A DNA stretch of 64,000 bases from Lachnospiraceae bacterium (GCA_910576335.1 CAJTIU010000001.1:62001-126000); one strand, 5' to 3'; positions 17,968-26,469 are shown, counted from the stretch's first letter. Numbers and translations are program-made. Notes: generated from the sequence alone by a model not told the origin.

Positions 17968-18646
17968 TCAGCTCCCCCTTCCTGCTCTTCGGGAAAAGAA
18001 TCCTCTCATAGATGTGCCTCGGCCTCCTTCGCCTGCCAATATAGAAGCTCAGCTCTGCCAGGATCACACCCCCAAATACATCTATAATAACATGCTGTCT
18101 TGTAAAGAGCGTGGATGCACAGACCATAAGTGCCATCATGCAGGAGAACAGTTTGTACCACAGTGGGATTTCCCGCCTTCCTCTTATTCCGATAAAACAG
18201 AACCAGCTCACCATGCAGTGAATGGAGGGGAAGAGGTTATCTGCCGCATCCACTGAGAATACCCACAGCATAAGCTGATTCCATACTCCGTCCGGTTCTA
18301 GCGCAGGACGGATATTTGTTGTTGGAAACAATAGAAAAATCGCAAAGCAGATCACATGCGCTATAAAATCACTCCAAAAAAACTGACATACTGCTTTCTT
18401 GTCCTGTCTGGCGATCAGTATATAATTCACTGCCCAGAACAGATAGCATCCCAGATAAACGGTCACTGCAGGCGCCCAGAACGGAACCATCTTATCCAGG
18501 CTGCTTTCCATATTATAATGATGCCATTCGCCTGCAATCATCCTCGCTGCCACATAAACTCCGCTATCAAAAGAAAGAGCCAGAATGAGCGGAAACCAAC
18601 TATATTCCGGGATCATTCCAGCCAGTATTTTTCGAAATCTGCCCAT
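17960..18646 (-). CDS. PAP2-family membrane phosphatase
   Basis: 228 residues, about six transmembrane helices. The PAP2 motifs are visible late in the protein: PSIHCMVSW (catalytic His at about 143) and STLFTRQHVIIDVFGG (Arg 183, His 185, Asp 189). The basic C-terminus (RRRRPRHIYERILFP) faces the cytoplasm in the usual topology. Such enzymes remove phosphate from phosphatidic acid, phosphatidylglycerophosphate or polyprenyl pyrophosphate. The operon with pssA and psd points to a phospholipid substrate, though the exact one cannot be read from sequence. It is the first gene of the operon, behind the promoter at 18698-18726. Confidence 0.85.
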   Translation of the reverse strand: MGRFRKILAGMIPEYSWFPLILALSFDSGVYVAARMIAGEWHHYNMESSLDKMVPFWAPAVTVYLGCYLFWAVNYILIARQDKKAVCQFFWSDFIAHVICFAIFLLFPTTNIRPALEPDGVWNQLMLWVFSVDAADNLFPSIHCMVSWFCFIGIRGRREIPLWYKLFSCMMALMVCASTLFTRQHVIIDVFGGVILAELSFYIGRRRRPRHIYERILFPKSRKGELNA

Positions 18647-18697
18647 ACTTATCTGCTCCTTACGTAACGTCCTTGTTCATCATGTAGTATGTGTAAG

Positions 18698-18726
18698 AGT
18701 ATAGCAAGATATTCTTTGATTCACAA
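18698..18726 (-). promoter_or_regulatory. Putative promoter of the phospholipid operon
   Basis: On the minus strand: TTGTGA (18726-18721), 17-bp spacer, TATACT (18703-18698), 51 bases before the PAP2 start codon. Confidence 0.6.
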
Positions 18727-18815
18727 CAACTTTCTGCTTTTCTTTAGAAAACTTCATAAAATATTAAGAAACCATCTAAAAATTCTCTAAAATAACAATA
18801 ACTAAAATATATTAT

Positions 18816-18884
18816 ACTCACGGCCGATGAAATCTGCCGTGAGTATCACGCCAGCCGCAAAGCGGCATACTTCCTTATGCGGCT
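18816..18884 (-). terminator. Tandem hairpins after the aldo/keto reductase operon
   Basis: Two stems follow the reductase stop on the minus strand. The first uses AGCCGCA and TGCGGCT (18853-18884). The second is ACTCACGGC / GCCGTGAGT (18816-18844), a 9-bp stem followed by an A/T-rich tail. They likely end transcription of the operon. Confidence 0.6.
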
Positions 18885-18903
18885 GTGCGCATCATTTTTT
18901 AAC

Positions 18904-20052
18904 CTATTTTCCAAATAACTCTGCTGCCTTTTTCATGTTCAGGGCAATCTTTACCTGGAATGGGCATCTCTTTTCACATACACCGCATGCCGCACATTCT
19001 CCGGCAGTATGGGAAAGTACTGCATAATGCTCCCGTATCGTCTCCGGAATCCCGTCTTGTGCTACAGCCAGGTTCAGAAGCTTTGTAACCATAGCCACGT
19101 CAATACCCTTCGGACATGGCGCGCAGTGCCCACAGTACATACAGTGCCCTGCCCAGCTGATCTTAGGAAATGCCGCAAGTGCCGGCGCATAGTCCCTCTC
19201 TTCCTCTTTTGCAGACTCATACGCAATGTCACTTTTTAATTCCTGAAGAGATCTGGCGCCTGACAGTACAGTTGCCACTGCGGGACGCGTCAGGGCATAG
19301 CTCAGACACTGGAAAGCATTCAGCGCCTTTCCGGCAGGCGATAATTCTCCGTCTAACAGATCCCCACCGCCGAATGCCTTCATAACCGTAATGCCAATTC
19401 CGCGTCTCTGGCATTCCTCATAGAGCTCCTGTCTTGCCGGCTCCATATTAAGGAGCGGCTTCTCATAATTTTTCTCGTTCCAGAGCTCTTCTACATCCTC
19501 ACTGGCAGGCATCAGGTCATAGCAGGGATTTATGCTGAACATCAGCACATCAATATTCCCGCCTCTTATGGCCTCAAGAGCAGCTTCTGGATTATGGCTG
19601 GAAAGTCCGATGCTCTTAATGACCCCTTCTTCCTTAAGCATACGCGCATATTGCATAACCGGCCCGTCCGCCACATTTCTCCACTCATCTACAGAATCCA
19701 CGTAATGAATCATACCGATCTCTACATAATCTGTCCCAAGACGCTTTAACTGGTCTGCAAATCCTTCCTTTACTTCCTCAATATCCCTTGTCCTTTTATA
19801 CTGCCCGTCCTTCCAGATCGTACACAGATGCGCCTGCAGGACAAATTTTTCTCTTCTTCCTGCCAGAGCCGCGCCGAGAGAACTCCTGAATACTGGATTC
19901 GGAGAATATAAATCAATACAATTTACCCCCTCCTGCTCCATCAGATCCACAAATTCCCTCACCTGGTCAGCAGTTTTATCTATAAAGCCCTCGCAGCCTA
20001 TTCCAATTTCACTGACTTTAATCCTGGTATTACCAAGTTCCCGATAAATCAT
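18904..20052 (-). CDS. Aldo/keto reductase-like protein with C-terminal ferredoxin domain, catalytic tetrad degenerate
   Basis: 382 residues. The N-terminal ~280 form an AKR-type TIM barrel (MIYRELGNTRIKVSEIGIGC), followed by two CxxCxxC...CP clusters (CMYCGHCAPCPKGID and CAACGVCEKRCPF) for two 4Fe-4S centres. The usual DTAxxYG segment reads IDLYSPNP and the catalytic Lys position reads VLQAHL, so Tyr and Lys appear lost while the GMIHYVD His remains. It may therefore not be a standard NADPH reductase. It is 35 bp after the second AKR gene and lies in the MerR-controlled operon. The substrate is unknown. Confidence 0.85.
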   Translation of the reverse strand: MIYRELGNTRIKVSEIGIGCEGFIDKTADQVREFVDLMEQEGVNCIDLYSPNPVFRSSLGAALAGRREKFVLQAHLCTIWKDGQYKRTRDIEEVKEGFADQLKRLGTDYVEIGMIHYVDSVDEWRNVADGPVMQYARMLKEEGVIKSIGLSSHNPEAALEAIRGGNIDVLMFSINPCYDLMPASEDVEELWNEKNYEKPLLNMEPARQELYEECQRRGIGITVMKAFGGGDLLDGELSPAGKALNAFQCLSYALTRPAVATVLSGARSLQELKSDIAYESAKEEERDYAPALAAFPKISWAGHCMYCGHCAPCPKGIDVAMVTKLLNLAVAQDGIPETIREHYAVLSHTAGECAACGVCEKRCPFQVKIALNMKKAAELFGK

Positions 20053-20087
20053 ACTCCATTATCCCCCTTTATAATCGTACGGCATTC

Positions 20088-21212
20088 TCAGGCAAGCTTT
20101 GTTACAAAATCAGCCAGTACTTCTGAAATCTTAATCTGCTGCGGACAGACTGCCTCACAGCTTCTGCATCCTACACATGCCGAGGGCTGCTGTTCCTTCG
20201 GAACCGACATTAATGCCATGGGGGCAATGAATCCGCCGCCGGTAAATACATGCTCATTATACAGCCCAATCATGAATGGAATATTGATTTCCTGCGGGCA
20301 GTGGCTGGTACAGTAATGACATTTTGTACAGGGCACTCCATTTACCATCTTTCCCGCAATGCCAAGAAGCTCTGTCATCTCCTTGTCATTTAAAGGTTTC
20401 TCTGTCTCAAAGGTATGTATATTTGCCTTCACCTGTTCAAAATCTGACATTCCGGAAAGAATCATAGTCACACCCGGAAGACTCTGTAAAAACCGGAATG
20501 CCCATGCCGGCACTGCCTCGTCCGGGCGCAGTTCTTTAAGCTTCGCTGTATTTTCCTCAGAATGCTTTGCCAGCATACCTCCGCGCAGAGGCTCCATAAC
20601 CCATACCGGAATGTGATGCTTCTCTAACAGCTCCATCTTCTCCTTTGCGTTCTGCAGAGTCCAGTCCACATAGTTGACCTGGAGCTGGCAGAATTCCATG
20701 TGCACTCCATATGCGTCAAGAAAACGCTTAATCACATCACAGGATCCATGGGCCGAAAATCCCAAATGCCGTATTCTTCCATTTTCCTTCTGCTTCATCA
20801 GATATTCAAATATACCATACTGCTGATCTAGATACTGTTCAATATTCATCTCACATACATTGTGGAACAGATAAAAGTCAAAATATTCCACCTTGCACTT
20901 TTCAAGCTGTTTTTCAAAAATCTCTTCTACCTTCGTCATATTAGCAAGATCATATCCCGGAAACTTTGTGGCCAGATAAAAGCTGTTCCGGGGATATTTA
21001 CTGAGGAGATTACCCACAACTGTCTCGGAATTTCCGTTATGATATCCCCAGGCTGTATCATAATAATTAATGCCGCGGCTCATAGCGTACTCAACCATCT
21101 CTGCCGCTGCCGCCTCGTCAATACGTGCATCATCCCCGTCGATAACAGGAAGCCGCATGTTCCCCATGCCAAGTGCCGACAATTGTAAATCCTCAAACTT
21201 CTTATAAATCAT
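20088..21212 (-). CDS. Aldo/keto reductase with C-terminal 4Fe-4S domain
   Basis: 374 residues. It begins MIYKKFEDLQLSALGMGNMR. The AKR barrel carries an intact tetrad: DTAWGYHNG (Asp, Tyr), YLATKFPG (Lys) and FYLFHNV (His). The C-terminal ferredoxin part has CTKCHYCTSHCPQEINIP and CVGCRSCEAVCPQQIKI. Such COG1453-type oxidoreductases are common in anaerobic Clostridia and reduce carbonyl compounds, possibly with electrons shared with ferredoxin. It is the second gene of the operon that starts with merR. A partial copy of a TTACTATTCACGG repeat lies in the gap before it. Confidence 0.92.
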   Translation of the reverse strand: MIYKKFEDLQLSALGMGNMRLPVIDGDDARIDEAAAAEMVEYAMSRGINYYDTAWGYHNGNSETVVGNLLSKYPRNSFYLATKFPGYDLANMTKVEEIFEKQLEKCKVEYFDFYLFHNVCEMNIEQYLDQQYGIFEYLMKQKENGRIRHLGFSAHGSCDVIKRFLDAYGVHMEFCQLQVNYVDWTLQNAKEKMELLEKHHIPVWVMEPLRGGMLAKHSEENTAKLKELRPDEAVPAWAFRFLQSLPGVTMILSGMSDFEQVKANIHTFETEKPLNDKEMTELLGIAGKMVNGVPCTKCHYCTSHCPQEINIPFMIGLYNEHVFTGGGFIAPMALMSVPKEQQPSACVGCRSCEAVCPQQIKISEVLADFVTKLA

Positions 21213-21277
21213 ATCTGTATCCTCCTTTTATTTTTCAGTGTCCTTCCGGATCACCTTTTACTAACACTCCTTATGCA

Positions 21278-21301
21278 TTACTATTCACGGACTAACCGTC
21301 C
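21278..21301. repeat. Partial copy of the TTACTATTCACGG intergenic repeat
   Basis: TTACTATTCACGG at 21278-21290 followed by a short hairpin (CGGAC / GTCCG). The same 13-mer begins longer copies at 23993 and 35896. Confidence 0.6.
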
Positions 21302-21323
21302 GCTCATAGCAATGTATCCAGCT

Positions 21324-21701
21324 TTATTTATCCCAGCTTAATCTGCCGGTCTCCATCGCCTCATCGTACCGGGAGATCTTATAATCCAGACGTTCTTTTG
21401 CCGCGCGGATTGCCTCATACTGCTTCATCAGCTGCTTCCTCTGATCATTCAGCAAATCACGCCTTGCAGCAATGGTCTCATCCCCCTGCCTGGCAAGATT
21501 TACATATTGAATTAATGCCTCCATGGAAAGTCCGGCACTTCGCATACACTTTGCAAGCTCAATCCATCCCAGATCCTCCTCCGTGTAATCCCGTACTCCC
21601 CCTGCCTTGCGCTTCACCGGCGGAATCACGCCGATGCGTTCATAATAACGAAGAGTATCCTGTGAAAGCCCATACTTTTCACTCACCTCAGAAATCGTCA
21701 T
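21324..21701 (-). CDS. MerR-family transcriptional regulator
   Basis: 125 residues from the ATG ending at 21701, chosen because GAAGGAG lies 8 bases upstream; the open frame continues to 21908 but without an SD and through the promoter. The winged helix reads MTISEVSEKYGLSQDTLRYY then ERIGVIPPVKR, followed by SAGLSMEALIQYV and a dimerisation coiled coil (DLLNDQRKQLMKQYEAIRAA). It has no metal-binding Cys, so it resembles the aldehyde/redox-responsive branch more than metal sensors. It is the first gene of the operon with the two AKRs, behind a 19-bp-spacer promoter, and so is predicted to autoregulate and activate the operon. Confidence 0.92.
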   Translation of the reverse strand: MTISEVSEKYGLSQDTLRYYERIGVIPPVKRKAGGVRDYTEEDLGWIELAKCMRSAGLSMEALIQYVNLARQGDETIAARRDLLNDQRKQLMKQYEAIRAAKERLDYKISRYDEAMETGRLSWDK

Positions 21702-21735
21702 GCAGTCTGCTCCTTCTCTGAATTGTAATATAAGC

Positions 21736-21766
21736 AGTATAGCACCTGGAGTATACTCCAAGTCAA
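21736..21766 (-). promoter_or_regulatory. MerR-type promoter with 19-bp spacer and palindromic operator
   Basis: On the minus strand TTGACT (21766-21761) and TATACT (21741-21736) are separated by 19 bp. The spacer contains the perfect palindrome TGGAGTATACTCCA (21747-21760). An over-long spacer with a dyad between -35 and -10 is the defining arrangement of promoters untwisted by MerR activators. It lies 34 bases before merR. Confidence 0.88.
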
Positions 21767-21901
21767 GAGGGCGGGCATTTTTCGCCTCAAAGGCTCCCCT
21801 AATACTGATTACAGCTGACCAGGGATTTCTTTCGTCAATCCCGCATGAAAAGCCCTTTTGAATCCCGTAAAACCGAGAGTTCATAAATTCTTTACAAAAA
21901 A

Positions 21902-21946
21902 TTAGCACTCACCTCTTGACAGTGCTAACAGTATGTGTTATATAAT
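21902..21946 (+). promoter_or_regulatory. CIRCE operator and promoter of hsp20
   Basis: TTAGCACTC (21902-21910), nine bases, then CAGTGCTAA (21920-21928): the HrcA-binding CIRCE element with one mismatch in the right arm. A TTGACA (-35) at 21916-21921 lies inside it, with TATATA at 21939-21944 (17-bp spacer) or TATAAT at 21941-21946 (19 bp). HrcA would therefore block the -35 region until heat shock. Confidence 0.9.
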
Positions 21947-22031
21947 ATTTATAACAAATAAAACAATTCATATTTCAAATACCTTTTTGGAATACTATTT
22001 CCAGAAGGCAGAATTTTAAGGAGGAATCATT

Positions 22032-22454
22032 ATGTTATTAGCAAACAGAAATTACAATTTATTTGACGACATGTTCAGGGATCCTTTTTTCTCACGTCCG
22101 TTTGAGAATGCTACTTCGCAGATTATGAAGACAGACATCCATGAAAAGGATGGAAACTATATGATTGAGATGGAACTTCCAGGGTATGCAAAGGAAGATA
22201 TTAAGGCTGATCTGAAGGATGGCTATCTAACGATTTCTGCAGTCCGGAATGAGACAAAGGAAGAAAAGGATGCCAAGGGAAACTGTGTACGCAAAGAACG
22301 CTACACTGGAAGCTGCAACAGAAGCTTTTATGTAGGCGACAGAGTAACACAGGAAGATATCAAGGCTGCTTTCAAGGACGGTGTCCTGGCACTTCAGGTA
22401 CCAAAGGACGTGCCGAAGGCAGTAGAACAGCCAAAGCTTATTACAATCGAATAG
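22032..22454 (+). CDS. Hsp20 / alpha-crystallin family small heat-shock protein
   Basis: 140 residues, usual length. It begins MLLANRNYNLFDDMFRDPFF, followed by the alpha-crystallin domain (KTDIHEKDGNYMIEMELPGY, then DIKADLKDGYLTISA and FKDGVLALQVPK). It binds unfolding proteins without ATP and holds them for refolding by DnaK/ClpB. The SD AAGGAGGA lies 6 bases upstream. The CIRCE element 100 bp upstream predicts HrcA control rather than CtsR alone. A strong hairpin lies just after the stop. It stands alone, convergent with the next gene. Confidence 0.96.
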   Translation: MLLANRNYNLFDDMFRDPFFSRPFENATSQIMKTDIHEKDGNYMIEMELPGYAKEDIKADLKDGYLTISAVRNETKEEKDAKGNCVRKERYTGSCNRSFYVGDRVTQEDIKAAFKDGVLALQVPKDVPKAVEQPKLITIE

Positions 22455-22471
22455 GGGTATAACATTAAAGA

Positions 22472-22500
22472 GGGGCGGTCACCATTTAAGCGGCCGCCCC
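22472..22500. terminator. Bidirectional hairpin between hsp20 and the zinc-ribbon gene
   Basis: GGGGCGG (22472-22478) and CCGCCCC (22494-22500) form a G/C-rich stem between two convergent stops (22454 and 22509). Confidence 0.75.
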
Positions 22501-22508
22501 GTATTCCT

Positions 22509-23153
22509 TTATTTTAGAATTTTAATCTTTCCAATAATCGGGAGTTCCTGTCTTGTCCCTTTGCATGCAGAGACGATTCCCATAACAAGCAGAATCAGAC
22601 ATACGAAATCTGCAAGATCTATAATCCAGGAAAACCAGTTCCCGCCAAAACTAAACCAGGAGTAAAATCCCCCGATCCATTTCCCGTCAAGAAAATCCAC
22701 GATAGAAGACAGAATAAAAAATACAAGGCCCTGATTTGCATGATGCTTTACATAAGGAGAGCTCTTGTCTCCGGCCAGCAGCGGAATCAGTACCAGGATT
22801 CTCAAATAAGATAACACACCCATTACTTTATTACGTTTTACCTCCGAAGCCTCAAAATACCCTGTTTGGCTGCCATATGCCTGTTGCCCGTTGTAGTTCT
22901 GCTGACTGCCATATGTCTGCTGCCCGCTGTATGCCTGCTGCCCGTTGTAGTTGTACTGAGTGCCGTATGTCTGGCGTTCATTTGTTCCTTCTTGATAATA
23001 TGTGTAACTTTGCGATTCTTCCGAACCTCCCGCTGTATATGTATTCTCTGCCCGATCCGCTGCTTTTTCCACAACTGGAATCTCTGCCCCGCAATATGGA
23101 CAGAATCTTAAATCATCCTCAACTCTTGCTCCGCATTTTACGCAGTATGCCAT
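22509..23153 (-). CDS. Zinc-ribbon membrane protein with Tyr/Gln-rich repeats (214 aa)
   Basis: Starts MAYCVKCGARVEDDLRFCPY then CGAEIP, a CxxC...CxxC zinc ribbon. Residues about 35-100 are a low-complexity linker of imperfect YNGQQAYGSQQ-type repeats. Residues about 110-205 hold three or four hydrophobic segments resembling a DUF4870-type domain (SSPYVKHHANQGLVFFIL). Proteins of this build are frequent in Firmicutes and of unknown function; the ribbon faces the cytoplasm. A 78-residue gene lies just upstream on the same strand with a 5-bp gap, so they are probably co-transcribed. Confidence 0.85.
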   Translation of the reverse strand: MAYCVKCGARVEDDLRFCPYCGAEIPVVEKAADRAENTYTAGGSEESQSYTYYQEGTNERQTYGTQYNYNGQQAYSGQQTYGSQQNYNGQQAYGSQTGYFEASEVKRNKVMGVLSYLRILVLIPLLAGDKSSPYVKHHANQGLVFFILSSIVDFLDGKWIGGFYSWFSFGGNWFSWIIDLADFVCLILLVMGIVSACKGTRQELPIIGKIKILK

Positions 23154-23158
23154 TGCCC

Positions 23159-23395
23159 TTAATCCTCCAATCCAAGTATCTCTGCCAGAACCTCTATGAT
23201 AATCTCATTGGTACAGGACTTCACATAGCCTAACATGTGAAGAGATATCTCATCCTGCTTCTGCGCCTCTGTAAGTGTATCATCATGCCTGGTCTGTTCA
23301 ATTAATTGTATAAGCTGAGGGGTCAGCTCCTCATATGTTTCTATTGTAGTCTGACTTACCAGCTTGCGCAAGTCCTCTTTTTTTACAGGTATCAT
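23159..23395 (-). CDS. Small hypothetical protein (78 aa)
   Basis: Reads MIPVKKEDLRKLVSQTTIET onward and ends VLAEILGLED. It is acidic, helical, with no signal peptide or membrane segment and one Cys (SCTNEI). The SD GGAGAGGAAA precedes the ATG by about 6 bases. It is paired with the downstream zinc-ribbon membrane gene. No family is recognised. Confidence 0.7.
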   Translation of the reverse strand: MIPVKKEDLRKLVSQTTIETYEELTPQLIQLIEQTRHDDTLTEAQKQDEISLHMLGYVKSCTNEIIIEVLAEILGLED

Positions 23396-23463
23396 TTCTA
23401 TTTCCTCTCCAGACTTCCGGTATCTGTCTCCGGAGTAAATACATGTATCACATGGAATGTCTT

Positions 23464-23767
23464 TTACGTCAACCCCATCATCTTTGCATCATATACTGCG
23501 CGGTAAAGGTGATATCTCTGTGTTACAGCAAGCATACGGTTCACCTTAAAGATTTCCTTCGCCCGGTATATGCCTTTCATAAGTGGAAAATCCGGCGTGA
23601 TCCATAAAGATATGCTCTGCGGGAACTCCCTGCTCCACAGCATAATCCTTTCTTCCGTGATCTCCTCTCATAATCATACGATCCGTAAGACCTGCCTTAT
23701 AAACCGCAATTCCTGTGTCCAGGCGCTCCTTAAGCATTACACTTGTATTTTGACGCTCATGATACAC
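23464..23767 (-). pseudogene. YdcF/SanA-like (DUF218) gene fragment with frameshift
   Basis: The first frame gives MLKERLDTGIAVYKAGLTDR then MIMRGDHGRKDYAVEQGVPA and EHIFMDHAGFSTYE, a clear DUF218 (ElyC/SanA/YdcF) core with an internal deletion after HGRKDY. The frame is lost just after FSTYE. The remainder continues in another frame as GIYRAKEIFKVNRMLAVTQR, then YHLYRAVYDAKMMGLT and a stop at 23464. The N-terminal membrane part is also missing. Intact relatives act at the cell envelope; this copy is dead. Confidence 0.75.
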
Positions 23768-24117
23768 CGGATTTCTCCGCGCTTCGCGCTCCCGAAATCC
23801 TAAAACACCAGGGATCCGCTCATTTTTCTACGAAAAATGGCTGCTTTTCTGTGTTTTTCGCGTCCCGAAGTCATGCCTTTTCATGCAAGCATGAAACGAA
23901 TGACCTTTTGACGCTTGTATCATATTATATTAGTATATGAGCAGTCTGTCAATAGATGCCCATGAACAGTAACGCCTTATACTGCATATATTGTTACTAT
24001 TCACGGAGCCGTGCACTCCGCTGCACGGCATCCGAGCCGATAAAGTGGTGGTTTTCGGCATCCATGCAGGTAAAGTAGTGCTTTTGGGCAAATATATATG
24101 GTAAGGAAGGGATTGAT
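23768..24117. other. Intergenic region with hairpins and repeat copy
   Basis: Contains a CATTTTTC / GAAAAATG hairpin at 23821-23839, a GCGCTTCGCGC stretch near 23780, an inverted imperfect copy of the TTACTGTTCATGGG motif near 23960-23982, and the longer repeat at 23993-24046. The SD GGAAGGG for the next gene is at about 24103. No gene is seen. Confidence 0.5.
23993..24046. repeat. GTTACTATTCACGG intergenic repeat, copy A
   Basis: 54 bp containing GTTACTATTCACGG and a hairpin CCGTGCA / TGCACGG, ending CCGATAAAG. It is nearly identical to 35896-35947 apart from a few substitutions and a 2-bp indel. Confidence 0.8.
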
Positions 24118-25902
24118 ATGGCAAGTCAGAAGATAGAAAATCTGCTGAATCTGGCATTGGACGCATCATCAGAAGAAAGAGAGAAATCATTGGAGCTTGA
24201 TGTGGGCTATAACCCTGTTGAGCGGGAATGGGATCTCATTGTGAAATATTCCGGAAGTCTTGAAAGAGTACGGGAGCTTGCATCCAGGGTGACAGAACTT
24301 CAGAATGAATATGCGATTATTACAATCCGTGAGTCGCAGATTGAAGCTTTGTCACAGATACCGGAAATCGAATATATTGAGAAACCAAAGAGACTATTCT
24401 TCCAGGTTGCCAATGGAAGGCGGGTATCCTGCATTAATGCGGTACAGGATACCCGCTTTTCACTATATGGTCAGGGAGTCCTGGTAGGAATTATAGATTC
24501 AGGAATTGATTATACACTGCCGGATTTTCGTAATGCAGACGGAACAACAAGGATCATGGCCTTGTGGGATCAGTCACTGAGACCCCGCGAGGGGGAAAGT
24601 GCGCCGGAGGGCTATGAAACTGGGGTTGAATATACGGAAGAACAGCTGAACAAGGCATTGGAGGCACAGACTGCCAGAGAGCGAATGAGTCTTGTCCCAT
24701 CCAGGGACACATCAGGCCATGGAACGGCAGTCGCAGGGATTGCTGCTGGAAATGGAAGAGGCGTTTCCCCGGGTAAAATATTAATTGGAAATACAGACGG
24801 CTACGGGCAGTATGCCGGGGTGGCTCCGGAGAGTAAGCTTCTTGTAGTGAAGCTCGGAAGTCCATCGAAGGAGGGCTTTCCCCGGACAACGGAGCTTATG
24901 ACAGGACTGGATTACGTGATCCGCAAGGCATTGGAATACAGGATGCCGGCAGCAGTCAATATAAGCTTTGGGAATACCTACGGCTCCCATGACGGCACAT
25001 CTCTTCTTGAACGGTATATTGATGACATTTCCAATATATGGAAGAGCTGCATCTGTATTGGAACCGGAAATGAAGCATCAGGAGCAGGGCATACTTCCGG
25101 GCGCTTCCGTGACGATCAGGAGGTAGTGATAGAGATTGCGGTACAGGACAGCCAGCCGTCTCTGAACGTGCAGATCTGGAAGGAGTATGTGGATGTCGTG
25201 GATATTTCACTGGTTTCCCCTTCCGGCATACGGATCGGACCTGTTCAGGAAATACTTGGACCTCAGAGATTTACGGCAGGGCAGACAGAAATTTTGCTAT
25301 ATTATGGGGAACCCAGCCCTTACAGTACTGCCCAGGAGATTTTTCTGGATTTCCTTCCAGGGGATTCCTATATCGGCGCAGGCACATGGCGTATCGTAAT
25401 GACACCCAGGAAAATCGTGGATGGAAATTATGAGCTTTGGCTTCCGGCGGAGGCAGTCTTAAACAGGGGAACTGGGTTCCTCTTTCCCACAGATAATACA
25501 ACTCTTACCATTCCATCGACTGCCTTACGTGCAGTTTCTGTAGGGGCATATGATGCGCTTACCTTTGCATATGCAGATTTTTCCGGACGTGGCCCCCTCA
25601 GGGGAGGATCGTTCATGTCAAAGCCAGATATCGTCGCGCCCGGGGTAAATATCACCACCGCAGCAGCCGGAGGAGGATATGCACAGTTTAGTGGGACATC
25701 ATTTGCAGCACCGTTTGCTACAGGAGCGGCAGCACTTCTTATGGAGTGGGGGATCGTGAGGGGGAATGATCCGTATCTGTATGGTGAGAAGGTGAAGGCA
25801 TATATGAGGAGAGGGGCGAGGGAGCTGCCGGGATTTGACGTGTATCCGAATCCGCAGGTGGGGTATGGAACGCTGTGTGTGAGGGATAGTCTGCCGATAT
25901 AG
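24118..25902 (+). CDS. Csp-like subtilisin-family serine protease (S8)
   Basis: 594 residues. The first ~95 look like the Csp propeptide (YNPVEREWDLIVKYSGSLER, then EYAIITIRESQIEALSQIPE). The catalytic triad is complete: Asp 127 in IIDSGIDYTLPDF, His 201 in TSGHGTAVAGIAAG and Ser 528 in FSGTSFAAPFATGA. CICIGTGNEASGAGHTS supplies the oxyanion Asn. A jelly-roll-like insert spans about 330-460. There is no export signal. Csp proteases process germination factors in Clostridia, and homologues are also widespread in non-germination roles, so the name is by family only. The gene stands alone with the SD GGAAGGG. Confidence 0.9.
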   Translation: MASQKIENLLNLALDASSEEREKSLELDVGYNPVEREWDLIVKYSGSLERVRELASRVTELQNEYAIITIRESQIEALSQIPEIEYIEKPKRLFFQVANGRRVSCINAVQDTRFSLYGQGVLVGIIDSGIDYTLPDFRNADGTTRIMALWDQSLRPREGESAPEGYETGVEYTEEQLNKALEAQTARERMSLVPSRDTSGHGTAVAGIAAGNGRGVSPGKILIGNTDGYGQYAGVAPESKLLVVKLGSPSKEGFPRTTELMTGLDYVIRKALEYRMPAAVNISFGNTYGSHDGTSLLERYIDDISNIWKSCICIGTGNEASGAGHTSGRFRDDQEVVIEIAVQDSQPSLNVQIWKEYVDVVDISLVSPSGIRIGPVQEILGPQRFTAGQTEILLYYGEPSPYSTAQEIFLDFLPGDSYIGAGTWRIVMTPRKIVDGNYELWLPAEAVLNRGTGFLFPTDNTTLTIPSTALRAVSVGAYDALTFAYADFSGRGPLRGGSFMSKPDIVAPGVNITTAAAGGGYAQFSGTSFAAPFATGAAALLMEWGIVRGNDPYLYGEKVKAYMRRGARELPGFDVYPNPQVGYGTLCVRDSLPI

Positions 25903-25989
25903 GTTAGGAGCTCAAACTTCCCATACCATTTTGGTGTGTTGAACCTTGAAAAATCAATACTTTAACCCACAAGAAATCTCCCTAAGTGC

Positions 25990-26466
25990 GTGGGCGTGGA
26001 GCGTTTATGTGATGGCGCAAATTTTCAGATACATTTTAATGCTGATGAAATCAACATAATCTATCAGTTTGGGGAACGGAGCAAATCGGAAATGTGCGCC
26101 AGTCTGTCCGCTATTCTTCCGCAGATAAAAGACAACGATACAAAGCAGATAGTAAGCGACACCTTGAAGAAATTAAATGCCCTGTCAGAAAAAACGTGTG
26201 CGGAACTGACCGCCGCCACCAAAAGACGAAAACTGACCGAGCGTAACCATTCCATAAAGACAAGGTTAGCCAAAGCGAGGGAACAGGCAAAACAGCCGAC
26301 AGTTGCCGAGGGAAAACAGCACAGAACCCACAGCAAAGGAAAGGGACATGTAATCTTTTGGGGCAGGACGAAGTATCTAAAACCTATTCCCTTCCGAAAT
26401 CATATGTCAGCTACCGCAAGCCGAGGGCGGTCAGCACAGAGCAGAGGGAACGGGCAAGACAGATGA
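25990..26466 (+). pseudogene. Integrative-element gene fragment (transposon-transfer type), frameshifted
   Basis: An open frame from a GTG reads FNADEINIIYQFGERSKSEM then a helical segment and a Lys/Arg-rich part, resembling small transfer-assisting proteins of conjugative transposons. After about residue 115 the composition changes. The likely original C-terminus continues in another frame at 26358-26552 (GQDEVSKTYSLPKSYVSYRK, then PRAVSTEQRERARQMMIAQN). Two or more neighbouring genes therefore seem merged and broken. The family name is tentative. Confidence 0.45.
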
Positions 26467-26469
26467 TGA

